From Spirochaetia bacterium UBA5368 (GTDB lineage: Bacteria > Spirochaetota > UBA4802 > UBA5368), in NCBI GenBank assembly GCA_002407865.1, contig DHPI01000060.1, positions 78,078 to 84,868 of the forward strand: a DNA stretch of 6,791 nucleotides. Direction: 5' to 3'. Below are positions 1 to 5,287 of this stretch, piece by piece. The first letter of the stretch is position 1. The number at the start of each line of letters is the position of its first letter. Made by a program: the position numbers and the translations under genes. The notes below the pieces were generated by a model. It was not told the DNA's origin. It was given only the letters and a program-made list of their open reading frames with translations, and did not search any database.

Positions 1-1
1 G

Positions 2-319
2 GTGCATGCCAAACGGAGAGCCGGTTTTGTTGAAGTTCTTCAACAGCGACTTGTCGAAATACCCCCTGTCGCCAAGTATGGCCGACCAGCCAAGCCCGCC
101 GTGCCCCTTCGACAGGATCATGCGGTCGCGGTCTTCCCATTTCGGGTTTTTCGGATCGATATTCAGATATTTGTAATACAGCGCCACGAGAACATCCGTC
201 TGCGAAAGCGAACCCCCGATATGCCCGCCGCCCGCCGTAAAAGTAATTTCGATAATTGCCTTGCGGATATCCCTTGCCTTTAACTGCAAATGGCGTATTT
301 CATCCTTTGTCAGCGGCAT
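2..319 (-). CDS. Transketolase, N-terminal subunit (partial, 3' end beyond window)
   Basis: The first 106 codons are present, and the frame is open to the window edge. Transketolase moves two-carbon ketol units between sugar phosphates in the non-oxidative pentose phosphate pathway, using thiamine diphosphate and Mg2+. What shows this is the family signature GGGHIGGSLS at residues 30-39, whose His is a ThDP/substrate-site residue, the LSKGHG motif at 69-74, and the ending TGSPFGMH at 99-106. The short N-terminus, reaching the first motif by residue 30, and the NKTGSPFGMH context fit the split transketolases, where N- and C-terminal halves are separate genes; the partner would lie beyond position 1. 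The ATG at 319-317 has a GGGGGTG Shine-Dalgarno-like tract 7 nt upstream (327-333). The split architecture is inferred from similarity at the N-terminus, because the end of the gene is not visible. A dihydroxyacetone synthase or other transketolase-like ThDP enzyme cannot be fully excluded. Confidence 0.9.
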   Translation of the reverse strand, partial: MPLTKDEIRHLQLKARDIRKAIIEITFTAGGGHIGGSLSQTDVLVALYYKYLNIDPKNPKWEDRDRMILSKGHGGLGWSAILGDRGYFDKSLLKNFNKTGSPFGMH

Positions 320-340
320 ATTTGCGCACCCCCATCATTT

Positions 341-356
341 CTTTTTTCGAAAAAAG
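341..356. repeat. Perfect 16-bp AT palindrome in the transketolase leader
   Basis: The sequence is C, six T, CG, six A, G, which is its own reverse complement. It touches the GAGTGA dyad at position 356 and sits 22 nt upstream of the transketolase ATG. It has no natural loop, so it is more likely a protein site or a simple AT tract than a stable RNA hairpin. A fold with a four-base TCGA loop (T347-A350) would leave only weak A-U pairs. Confidence 0.35.
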
Positions 357-371
357 AGTGAGCAGTCACTC
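356..371. promoter_or_regulatory. Inverted repeat GAGTGA-gcag-TCACTC (candidate TetR-type operator 2)
   Basis: GAGTGA (356-361) and TCACTC (366-371) form a perfect 6-bp dyad with a 4-bp centre. The site falls just after the predicted transcription start of the transketolase gene. Its size and sequence style (TGAnTGA-type half sites, short spacer) resemble operators of TetR/FadR-type repressors. No regulator gene is in the window, so the family assignment is inference. Confidence 0.4.
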
Positions 372-380
372 GTTCTATAC

Positions 381-410
381 ATACTATCATTCGCATGATA
401 ATAATTTCAA
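381..410 (-). promoter_or_regulatory. Candidate sigma70 promoter of the transketolase gene
   Basis: On the minus strand, TTGAAA (plus 405-410) matches five of six -35 bases, and TAGTAT (plus 381-386) matches four of six -10 bases, with an 18-bp spacer. Transcription would begin near position 374, giving a leader of about 55 nt before the ATG at 319. The surrounding DNA is far more AT-rich than the genes. A near-perfect dyad fills the spacer and a second dyad lies just downstream of the expected start. This is a prediction from sequence only. Confidence 0.45.
382..403. promoter_or_regulatory. Inverted repeat inside the promoter spacer (candidate operator 1)
   Basis: TATCAT (385-390) and ATGATA (395-400) form a perfect 6-bp dyad around the 4-bp centre TCGC. 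The arms continue outward to 382 and 403 with one mismatch (384/401), giving 9-bp arms. The dyad lies between the proposed -35 and -10 boxes and overlaps the -10, a position where a bound repressor would block RNA polymerase. The AT-rich ATGATA-type arms faintly resemble Fur-family boxes, but I cannot assign a regulator. Confidence 0.35.
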
Positions 411-491
411 GTATTTTTTGGCAGTGTTGTATGCTATTTTATAACGATATCCGGCGCGACGCGGGGCCGGGCACAACGGCATTCAGCGGGA

Positions 492-1451
492 TTATTGCGG
501 GACAGAAACGACCGCCCCGCCCGTACGGCCGTCCCATTCGAAGGGATGCCGCAGCGTATGACGCAGTGAACGGCTTGCGATGAATGAATGCGTTTCGTGG
601 TTGCGAAGGAGCACCGCGAGATCGGGGCTGTTCTTCGAAAATACGAGAATATACGATTGGATATTCGTCCCCTTGTTTTTACGGATTGCCGACACGTCTA
701 TGAAGAGTATGTTCTTGAACCAGAAGGGGCGCGACCATTTGCCGTTCATATAATACGGCGTATGCGCATGGCCGGAAATCCACATGTCTATTGGATACTC
801 GCCGAGGACGCGCGCGAATCGCTCCGAGCCCTCGACCCGCTGCCCCCAGTCGAAGGAGGCGAGAAGGCCGCTTTGGGCAAGACAGCCGTGGGTCATGGTG
901 ACGATGATCTTGTCGCGGTTTTGTATAACCAGACGCTTCCACCACTCGAACGCCGCATCGGATATCTGCGTCGGATGATCGTACACCTCATCCGACATGC
1001 AGATGAAGAGGACGTTGCCGAACAGCGCCGCGTAATGAAGGGGCTTGCCGGTGTAACGCAGAAACGAGGGAATATCCTCCGCGTCGTGGTTGCCCGCGAT
1101 CTCGCACCAGAAGGGAATTGCGGCCGTCTTTCTTACCGAGAGGAACCACGGGTATTGCACCGGCGCGCTGCGCGAGCCCATAACGATATCCCCCGCAACA
1201 AGCGCTGCATTGATGCCGGGAATATAATCGGCGACATCGCGGACGGCGGTTTCGTAGTGGATCATTTCGGCGTTGCCGCGGGGATGTATGTCGGAGTGCG
1301 CCCACACAGTAAAGATATCCCCGCGTGGAAAAATATCCTTCAGCGCCCGGGCGTCATGGCCGCACCCCGTCTGCGCGAGAAACGCCAGCACTGCAACAAC
1401 GGACGGCAGCCATATTCGGATGTTACGCAGCATCCCCAAAAAATATTTCAT
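492..1451 (-). CDS. Calcineurin-like metallophosphoesterase, predicted lipoprotein or exported
   Basis: Predicted 319-aa phosphohydrolase with a two-metal centre; its substrate is unknown. All metallophosphoesterase blocks are present and in order: SDIH (Asp54, His56), GD (Asp88), GNHD (Asn121-Asp123), THG (His188) and GHAH (His228, His230), all numbered from the chosen start. The N-terminus has a basic stretch, a hydrophobic run (about residues 14-27) and then AQTGCG with Cys30. This looks like a lipoprotein signal, although Gln at -3 is unusual for a lipobox. It would place the enzyme in the periplasm or on a membrane surface. The frame stays open upstream to 1640, but those extra 63 residues match nothing I know and would bury the signal sequence, so I chose the ATG at 1451; the ATG at 1433 is also possible. 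Neither has a clear Shine-Dalgarno. The C-terminal 60 residues after the catalytic domain are unassigned. The gene is divergent from lepA, and 172 bp with its own promoter signals separate it from the transketolase gene. Confidence 0.82.
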   Translation of the reverse strand: MKYFLGMLRNIRIWLPSVVAVLAFLAQTGCGHDARALKDIFPRGDIFTVWAHSDIHPRGNAEMIHYETAVRDVADYIPGINAALVAGDIVMGSRSAPVQYPWFLSVRKTAAIPFWCEIAGNHDAEDIPSFLRYTGKPLHYAALFGNVLFICMSDEVYDHPTQISDAAFEWWKRLVIQNRDKIIVTMTHGCLAQSGLLASFDWGQRVEGSERFARVLGEYPIDMWISGHAHTPYYMNGKWSRPFWFKNILFIDVSAIRKNKGTNIQSYILVFSKNSPDLAVLLRNHETHSFIASRSLRHTLRHPFEWDGRTGGAVVSVPQ

Positions 1452-1556
1452 AATGCAGGATATCATCAGCCAGCACGCGGGTACATCATTTTTTCGGGGC
1501 GTGCAAATATTTCTTTTCAGCCCCGCGTCAGCGTCTCGTACAGGTTCCACACGCCG

Positions 1557-1587
1557 CGTATTTGCCGCACCCGGATTGCCAAATACG
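1557..1587. repeat. Inverted repeat CGTATTTG-N15-CAAATACG
   Basis: Perfect 8-bp arms at 1557-1564 and 1580-1587 are separated by 15 bp, so the half-sites are 23 bp apart centre to centre, about two helical turns. The repeat lies about 106 bp upstream of the phosphoesterase start. It could be a dimer-binding operator or a chance dyad; nothing else nearby decides. Confidence 0.3.
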
Positions 1588-1651
1588 GCCCCTTCGCCGG
1601 AAATATGGGAATGCGCCGCCCGCATGGCAATGGAACTCAAGGCTCACAATT

Positions 1652-1702
1652 GAAGATTAGCATAATCTTCCAATCCAGAAAAGGAGGCTCTGACCCCTTT
1701 CT
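1652..1702. repeat. REP-like palindromic element (two adjacent hairpins)
   Basis: The first hairpin is perfect: GAAGATTA (1652-1659), loop gca, TAATCTTC (1663-1670). Seven bases later a second imperfect hairpin pairs AGAAAAGG (1677-1684) with CCTTTTCT-like bases (1695-1702), with one mismatch and a 10-nt loop. The second unit, read on the minus strand, contains AAAGGGGTCAGAGCCTCC. This resembles the GGGGTCAGA-type motif I recall from repetitive extragenic elements linked to REP-associated tyrosine transposases. That resemblance is from memory. No transposase gene is in the window, and only a genome-wide copy count would prove that it repeats. Confidence 0.4.
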
Positions 1703-1824
1703 TGGCGAAATGCGGCATACAACGAAAAAGCGCAAAAATTGCTTGCGTTATTGTTGACATTTTCCGAATTATCCCCCGTAAAGAAGAGAACACGCCCTCT
1801 GTTTTCCATAAAATATCGTTACAA

Positions 1825-1855
1825 TTGTACCGAACGCATTATTTTATACTATACT
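1825..1855 (+). promoter_or_regulatory. lepA: Candidate lepA promoter
   Basis: TATACT occurs twice in overlap (1845-1850 and 1850-1855), each matching five of six -10 consensus bases. TTGTAC at 1825-1830 can serve as -35 with a 19-bp spacer to the second copy. The region is AT-rich and lies 47 bp before the lepA ATG. The long spacer makes this tentative. An alternative upstream element is the perfect TTGACA at 1754-1759, but it lacks a matching -10. Confidence 0.35.
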
Positions 1856-1901
1856 TGAATACAGGGAACACAGAATATCGCATAATCGGGATACGTATAC
1901 A

Positions 1902-3698
1902 ATGAATTTAGACCACATCAGAAACTTTTCAATAATCGCGCACATCGACCACGGAAAATCGACGCTCGCTGACCGTATAATCGAAAAGTGCGACCGCATC
2001 GACCCGCGCAATCACCAGGCGCAGATGCTCGACACGATGGACATTGAGCGCGAGCGCGGCATAACCATCAAATCGACCACGATCACGCTGAATTACACCG
2101 CGAAAAACGGACAGCAGTATATCTTCAACCTGATCGACACGCCGGGCCACGTGGATTTCACCTACGAGGTTTCTCGCGCGCTCGCCGCATGCGACGGTGT
2201 TTTGCTCATCGTGGATGCGTCGCAGGGCGTGGAGGCGCAAACGATCGCGAATCTGTATCTCGCGCTCGAAAACGACCTCGAGATTCTGCCTGTCATCAAT
2301 AAAATCGACATGCCGAGCGCCGACATCCCGCGCACCAAAGAAAGCATTAAAAAATCACTGGGCCTCGATCCTGAAAAGGCCGTGCTCGTGTCCGCCAAGG
2401 AGGGCGTCGGCATCGATGAGCTGCTTGAAACTTTGATCCAGGTCATCCCCCCGCCGAAGGGCGATGCCTCGGCGCCGCTGAAGTCGCTCATATTCGATTC
2501 GTTTTTCGACAAATACGTCGGCGCGGTCGTAAAGGTCAGGATTTTCGACGGCACGGTGAAGAAGGACGATCCGATTCAATTTTTCTCAACCGGCAAGCAA
2601 TTTCTCACCACAGAGGTCGGCATATTCCGCCTCGACCGAGAGAAGCGCGACTCGCTCAATCCAGGCGACGTCGGCTATATCATCGCCGGCATAAAATCCG
2701 TGGTGGATACAAAAATTGGCGACACCATCACCAACGCGTCGCGCCCGGCCCCCGAACCGCTGAAGGGCTTCCGCGATGTGAAGCCGATGGTGTTCTCCGG
2801 CCTGTATCCCATGTACAGCGACGATTACGAGGCGCTGAAGGATGCGCTGCTGAGACTGCGCCTCAACGACGCCTCGCTTATCTTCGAGCCCGACAACTCG
2901 TACGCGCTGGGCTTCGGTTTCCGGTGCGGATATCTCGGTCTTCTGCATATGGAGATTGTGCAGGAGCGCCTCGAGCGCGAATTCGACCTGTCGCTCGTCA
3001 CCACGGCGCCGTCGGTTGAATACCACATCACCATGCAAAACGGCGAGAGCTTCTTCTGCGACAATCCCGTCAAGATGCCCGACCCCGGCATGATAGAAAC
3101 GATCGAAGAGCCGTTCGTCAACGCTTCCATTATCACGCCCTCAGAGTTTATCGGCAACATCATGGCGCTCGTCATGGACTGTCGCGGCATCCACACAAAC
3201 ATGCAGTATATCGACTCGAGCAGGGTGCAACTGCAATACGATCTTCCGCTCGCGGAAATCGTGTTCAACTTCTACGACAAGCTGAAATCATACTCGAAGG
3301 GGTACGCGTCGTTCGATTACGAGTTCAAGGATATCAGGCCGTCGAAGATGGTAAAGGTGGATATTCTCGTGAACGGGGAGCCCGTTGACGCACTCTCGTT
3401 CATCGTCCACGAGGATAAGGCGTATTTTCGCGGCAAGGAGATCATCGAGAAGCTGAAGGATATTATTCCCCGCCACCAGTTTAAAATTCCGCTGCAGGCG
3501 GCCATCGGCGCGAAGATAATCGCGCGCGAAAATATCTCCGCGATGGGAAAAAACGTGACGGCGAAATGCTACGGCGGCGACATCACCCGCAAGCGCAAGC
3601 TGCTTGAAAAGCAGAAAGAAGGCAAAAAGCGCATGAAGCAGATCGGCTCGGTGGAGATTCCTCAGGAAGCATTCATGACCATTTTGCGCATCGACTGA
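1902..3698 (+). CDS. lepA: Elongation factor 4 (LepA), ribosome-associated translational GTPase
   Basis: Complete 598-aa protein, the normal LepA length. LepA is a cytoplasmic or membrane-associated GTPase that binds ribosomes; back-translocation and a role in initiation or ribosome biogenesis have been proposed. The GTPase motifs are intact: G1 AHIDHGKST (residues 13-21), switch I ERERGITI (49-56), G3 DTPGH (79-83, with the catalytic His83), G4 NKID (133-136) and G5 SAK (164-166). A beta-barrel domain II and EF-G-like domains III and V follow. The LepA-specific C-terminal domain ends in the diagnostic [20 protein letters not shown] and [17 protein letters not shown] stretches. The start is set by the conserved N-terminus [19 protein letters not shown]. 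The Shine-Dalgarno is poor: only GGGA about 10 nt upstream. The gene stands alone on the plus strand, without the common partner lepB or hemW next to it downstream. No truncation or frameshift is seen. Confidence 0.98.
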   Translation: MNLDHIRNFSIIAHIDHGKSTLADRIIEKCDRIDPRNHQAQMLDTMDIERERGITIKSTTITLNYTAKNGQQYIFNLIDTPGHVDFTYEVSRALAACDGVLLIVDASQGVEAQTIANLYLALENDLEILPVINKIDMPSADIPRTKESIKKSLGLDPEKAVLVSAKEGVGIDELLETLIQVIPPPKGDASAPLKSLIFDSFFDKYVGAVVKVRIFDGTVKKDDPIQFFSTGKQFLTTEVGIFRLDREKRDSLNPGDVGYIIAGIKSVVDTKIGDTITNASRPAPEPLKGFRDVKPMVFSGLYPMYSDDYEALKDALLRLRLNDASLIFEPDNSYALGFGFRCGYLGLLHMEIVQERLEREFDLSLVTTAPSVEYHITMQNGESFFCDNPVKMPDPGMIETIEEPFVNASIITPSEFIGNIMALVMDCRGIHTNMQYIDSSRVQLQYDLPLAEIVFNFYDKLKSYSKGYASFDYEFKDIRPSKMVKVDILVNGEPVDALSFIVHEDKAYFRGKEIIEKLKDIIPRHQFKIPLQAAIGAKIIARENISAMGKNVTAKCYGGDITRKRKLLEKQKEGKKRMKQIGSVEIPQEAFMTILRID

Positions 3699-3704
3699 TC
3701 GCCC

Positions 3705-3722
3705 GGCGGCATTGAAGCCGCC
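3705..3722. terminator. GC hairpin between convergent lepA and methyltransferase genes
   Basis: GGCGGC (3705-3710), loop ATTGAA and GCCGCC (3717-3722) form a perfect 6-bp GC stem in the 25-bp gap between two convergent stop codons (lepA ends at 3698, the methyltransferase at 3724). The position fits a shared bidirectional terminator. Neither strand has a good U-tract after the stem, so intrinsic termination would be weak. Confidence 0.45.
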
Positions 3723-3723
3723 T

Positions 3724-4380
3724 CTATTCAGCGGCAAGCGTGATGATATTCGTATCCCTGTAGTCTATGCCTTCTATTTCACGATACACCGGTATCCGCA
3801 TAGAGCAAAGCACCCGCACGCCGGTGCGCGGCCTGAAGGTGCGCCCAACGTCAGCCGCGATGTTCCGCAGGCCCGCTCTGCGGGCATTTCGAAGCACACC
3901 CGTGATCCCCTCGGCGAAACGCTCTTCGTAAAACACGTCGCCCGCAATAATCACATCATAGCAAGAAAGATCATCATCGGTTATACGAAGCGCATCGCCG
4001 GCTATCCAGCGGCATGTAACGCGGTTGGCCCGCGCGGTTTTCACGGCCATCTCTATCGCCGCCGGATCGACATCCATGCCCGTAACGTCGGCGCCCGCCT
4101 TCGCCGCGGCAATCGCGGCAATCCCGCTTCCTGTGCCAATATCGAGAACTCGCCGCCCGGCAAAATCGACACTATTATCGAGAATATACCTCGCCAGCGC
4201 GCGGGCCCCCGGCCACACAATGCCCCAGAACGGTATCGGCGCACGCCCGTCGTTCCCGCCGGTAAGCACCCACAGGTCGTGGAGCCTGGCGGTATTCCAC
4301 GCGCGCAACTCGGGACAAAGCGGGTCCGGTGAAAGTTTGCCAAACTGCCGCATATACTCGGTAACTATCGGTGACGTCAT
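3724..4380 (-). CDS. Class I SAM methyltransferase, ETF-beta lysine methyltransferase (METTL20)-like
   Basis: Predicted 218-aa S-adenosylmethionine-dependent methyltransferase. An N-terminal helical part (about 1-50) precedes the block PFWGIVWPGARALARYI (50-66), typical of the METTL20/ETFBKMT family. Then come SAM motif I VLDIGTGSG (78-86), the acidic residue after beta-2 in GMDVDP (Asp103), and DVIIAGDVFYEE (142-153), also characteristic of that family. Known bacterial members methylate lysines of the electron-transfer flavoprotein beta subunit; PrmA and other METTL family proteins are the nearest alternatives. The substrate here is inferred, and no ETF gene is in view. I chose the ATG at 4380; an in-frame TTG at 4428 would add 16 residues and overlap the upstream gene. 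Neither start has a strong Shine-Dalgarno. The gene follows the GNAT gene by 28 bp on the same strand, so co-transcription is likely. Confidence 0.78.
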   Translation of the reverse strand: MTSPIVTEYMRQFGKLSPDPLCPELRAWNTARLHDLWVLTGGNDGRAPIPFWGIVWPGARALARYILDNSVDFAGRRVLDIGTGSGIAAIAAAKAGADVTGMDVDPAAIEMAVKTARANRVTCRWIAGDALRITDDDLSCYDVIIAGDVFYEERFAEGITGVLRNARRAGLRNIAADVGRTFRPRTGVRVLCSMRIPVYREIEGIDYRDTNIITLAAE

Positions 4381-4408
4381 GGCCGCCGGTTCAATCCAGG
4401 GAATTCCA

Positions 4409-5197
4409 TCAGGATGTAAGGCAGGCAACCCGTTTCCCTATCAGCTTCTTTATCTTTTCATACGACAGGGGCGGCCCGAAACGAAGTTGTTTTCCATCGA
4501 TAAATATACCGTCGGCGATCCCCCACCCCAGAAATACGGACCTGTCAGTGGTATCTATTTCAATGAATTCTACACAATCACCGTACTCACGCGCAGCGCG
4601 TTTGGCCCGCTCGAAGGTCATATTCATCGCCGGACACCAGCCATTAACAAACGCCGTTACAACAACCTTTCCCGGACACGGCAGAGGCCCCTTTTTTTTG
4701 CGTATCCATCGCGGAGGAACCGCGTGTGTCACAAACGGCTTCCATACCAGCATCCGCATCCCTTCCCTGTCGGCCTTTTTATAGCCGTGTTTTTTAAACC
4801 ACGACGCTTTCATCCAGAACGGCAGCGACAGCCCCCACGCTGCTATACCACATGCCCCCATTGTCCGTGCATCGGCCTCAGCCGCTTCGAGCAATGCGCC
4901 GCCCATGCCGTTTCCCTGAAAATTCCCACGCCCCTGCGTATATCCATGCACCCATATACAATTGATAAAATAGCAATCACGGCCATCAATACAAGAATGC
5001 TCAACCGGCAGGTACTGGATCATGCCGCCTGGATTGCCGCCGTCATCAACCGCAAGCTTCACGCGCAATCCCCTGCCCGACATTTTCTCGAACCACATCG
5101 CCTTTCGCTCGCCGGCATCGTTCATTTCATCCGACCAGTCCTCAAGGCATTTAAAATACGACGATGTATGTTCTTCGCGTAGATCAATTATTTTCAT
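4409..5197 (-). CDS. GNAT N-acetyltransferase fused to a YoaP-type thioredoxin-like domain
   Basis: Predicted 262-aa two-domain protein. The N-terminal GNAT domain (about 1-150) should transfer an acetyl group from acetyl-CoA. Its acetyl-CoA loop reads QGNGMG (94-99), matching Q/R-x-x-G-x-G, and it is followed by ALLEAAE and the conserved LPFWMKASWFKKHGY stretch (125-139). After a basic linker, the C-terminal domain (about 175-262) reads VVVTAFVNGWCPAMN (178-192), a thioredoxin-like strand and active-site position. Only one Cys (188) is present, so it is not a normal CxxC oxidoreductase. The sequence then ends with IFIDGK and a GPPLSYEKI motif typical of thioredoxin folds. Domain order and motifs match the B. 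subtilis YoaP-like family, whose substrate is not known to me. The ATG at 5197 is preceded by AGGAAGGGTGG (5203-5213), which favours it over the in-frame TTG at 5221. It lies 90 bp after the GapN-like gene and 28 bp before the methyltransferase gene. Confidence 0.85.
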   Translation of the reverse strand: MKIIDLREEHTSSYFKCLEDWSDEMNDAGERKAMWFEKMSGRGLRVKLAVDDGGNPGGMIQYLPVEHSCIDGRDCYFINCIWVHGYTQGRGNFQGNGMGGALLEAAEADARTMGACGIAAWGLSLPFWMKASWFKKHGYKKADREGMRMLVWKPFVTHAVPPRWIRKKKGPLPCPGKVVVTAFVNGWCPAMNMTFERAKRAAREYGDCVEFIEIDTTDRSVFLGWGIADGIFIDGKQLRFGPPLSYEKIKKLIGKRVACLTS

Positions 5198-5202
5198 AAC
5201 GT

Positions 5203-5213
5203 CCACCCTTCCT
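5203..5213 (-). promoter_or_regulatory. Ribosome binding site of the GNAT-YoaP gene
   Basis: On the minus strand AGGAAGGGTGG lies 5 to 9 nt ahead of the ATG at 5197. It is the best Shine-Dalgarno in the window and decides the start in favour of this ATG. Confidence 0.65.
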
Positions 5214-5253
5214 CGTGACAAGCTGCATGGAGGCGCCCGGCGGCCGATAATCC

Positions 5254-5283
5254 CGCATCATCGATACACAAAGCACGCATCAT
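5254..5283. repeat. Direct repeat CGCATCAT x2, 22-bp period
   Basis: Two exact 8-bp copies lie at 5254-5261 and 5276-5283 (ATGATGCG on the minus strand) in the spacer between the GapN-like gene and the GNAT gene. The second copy ends 4 bp short of the dehydrogenase stop codon. A 22-bp period puts both copies on the same helix face, as in tandem regulator sites, but short repeats of this size can arise by chance. Confidence 0.3.
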
Positions 5284-5287
5284 GCCG

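Larger units (their letters stand above)
1452..1901. other. 450-bp divergent spacer between the phosphoesterase gene and lepA
   Basis: I see no convincing gene here. The left part (1452-1640) is GC-rich and in frame with the phosphoesterase, but it has no recognisable protein content and no obvious start. The right part (1641-1901) is AT-rich. The spacer holds an 8-bp inverted repeat with a 15-bp loop (1557-1587), a REP-like pair of hairpins (1652-1702), an isolated perfect TTGACA (1754-1759) with no good -10 at normal spacing, and a probable lepA promoter (1825-1855). I could not place a confident promoter for the phosphoesterase gene. Confidence 0.6.
5198..5287 (-). other. Spacer between GapN-like and GNAT genes
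   Basis: This 90-bp gap holds the 22-bp-period direct repeat and the GNAT ribosome binding site. It also holds a GC-rich stretch (5232-5246) with overlapping small palindromes (GGCGCC, CGGCCG) that do not form a convincing terminator. A weak GATTAT (plus 5247-5252) could be a -10 on the minus strand, but I find no good -35. Whether gapN reads through into the two downstream genes is open. Confidence 0.4.

Noticed and set aside
451..470. CCGGC...GCCGG stem after the phosphoesterase stop as a terminator
   Set aside because: The stem is only 5 bp with a 10-nt loop and no T-run follows it on the minus strand, so I do not call it a terminator.
1452..1640. N-terminal extension of the phosphoesterase
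   Set aside because: It is an open frame only. It would put a signal peptide in the middle of the protein, and the extra residues match no family I know.
588..1757. 389-codon plus-strand open frame, longer than the gene opposite it
   Set aside because: It lies antisense to the metallophosphoesterase, whose catalytic motifs are all intact and in order. The antisense translation shows no recognisable domain and is Arg/His-rich, as expected from complementing GC-rich codons.
1754..1759. Perfect TTGACA as the lepA -35 box
   Set aside because: Nothing resembling TATAAT occurs 16-18 bp downstream; the best is TAAAGA at 19 bp with three matches. I prefer the TATACT region nearer the gene.
2586..3038. 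Minus-strand open frames inside lepA
   Set aside because: LepA is conserved across its whole length, so the opposite-strand frames are shadows of codon bias.
4025..5182. 385-codon plus-strand open frame
   Set aside because: It runs antisense across two well-supported genes (methyltransferase and GNAT-YoaP) and its translation has no domain features.
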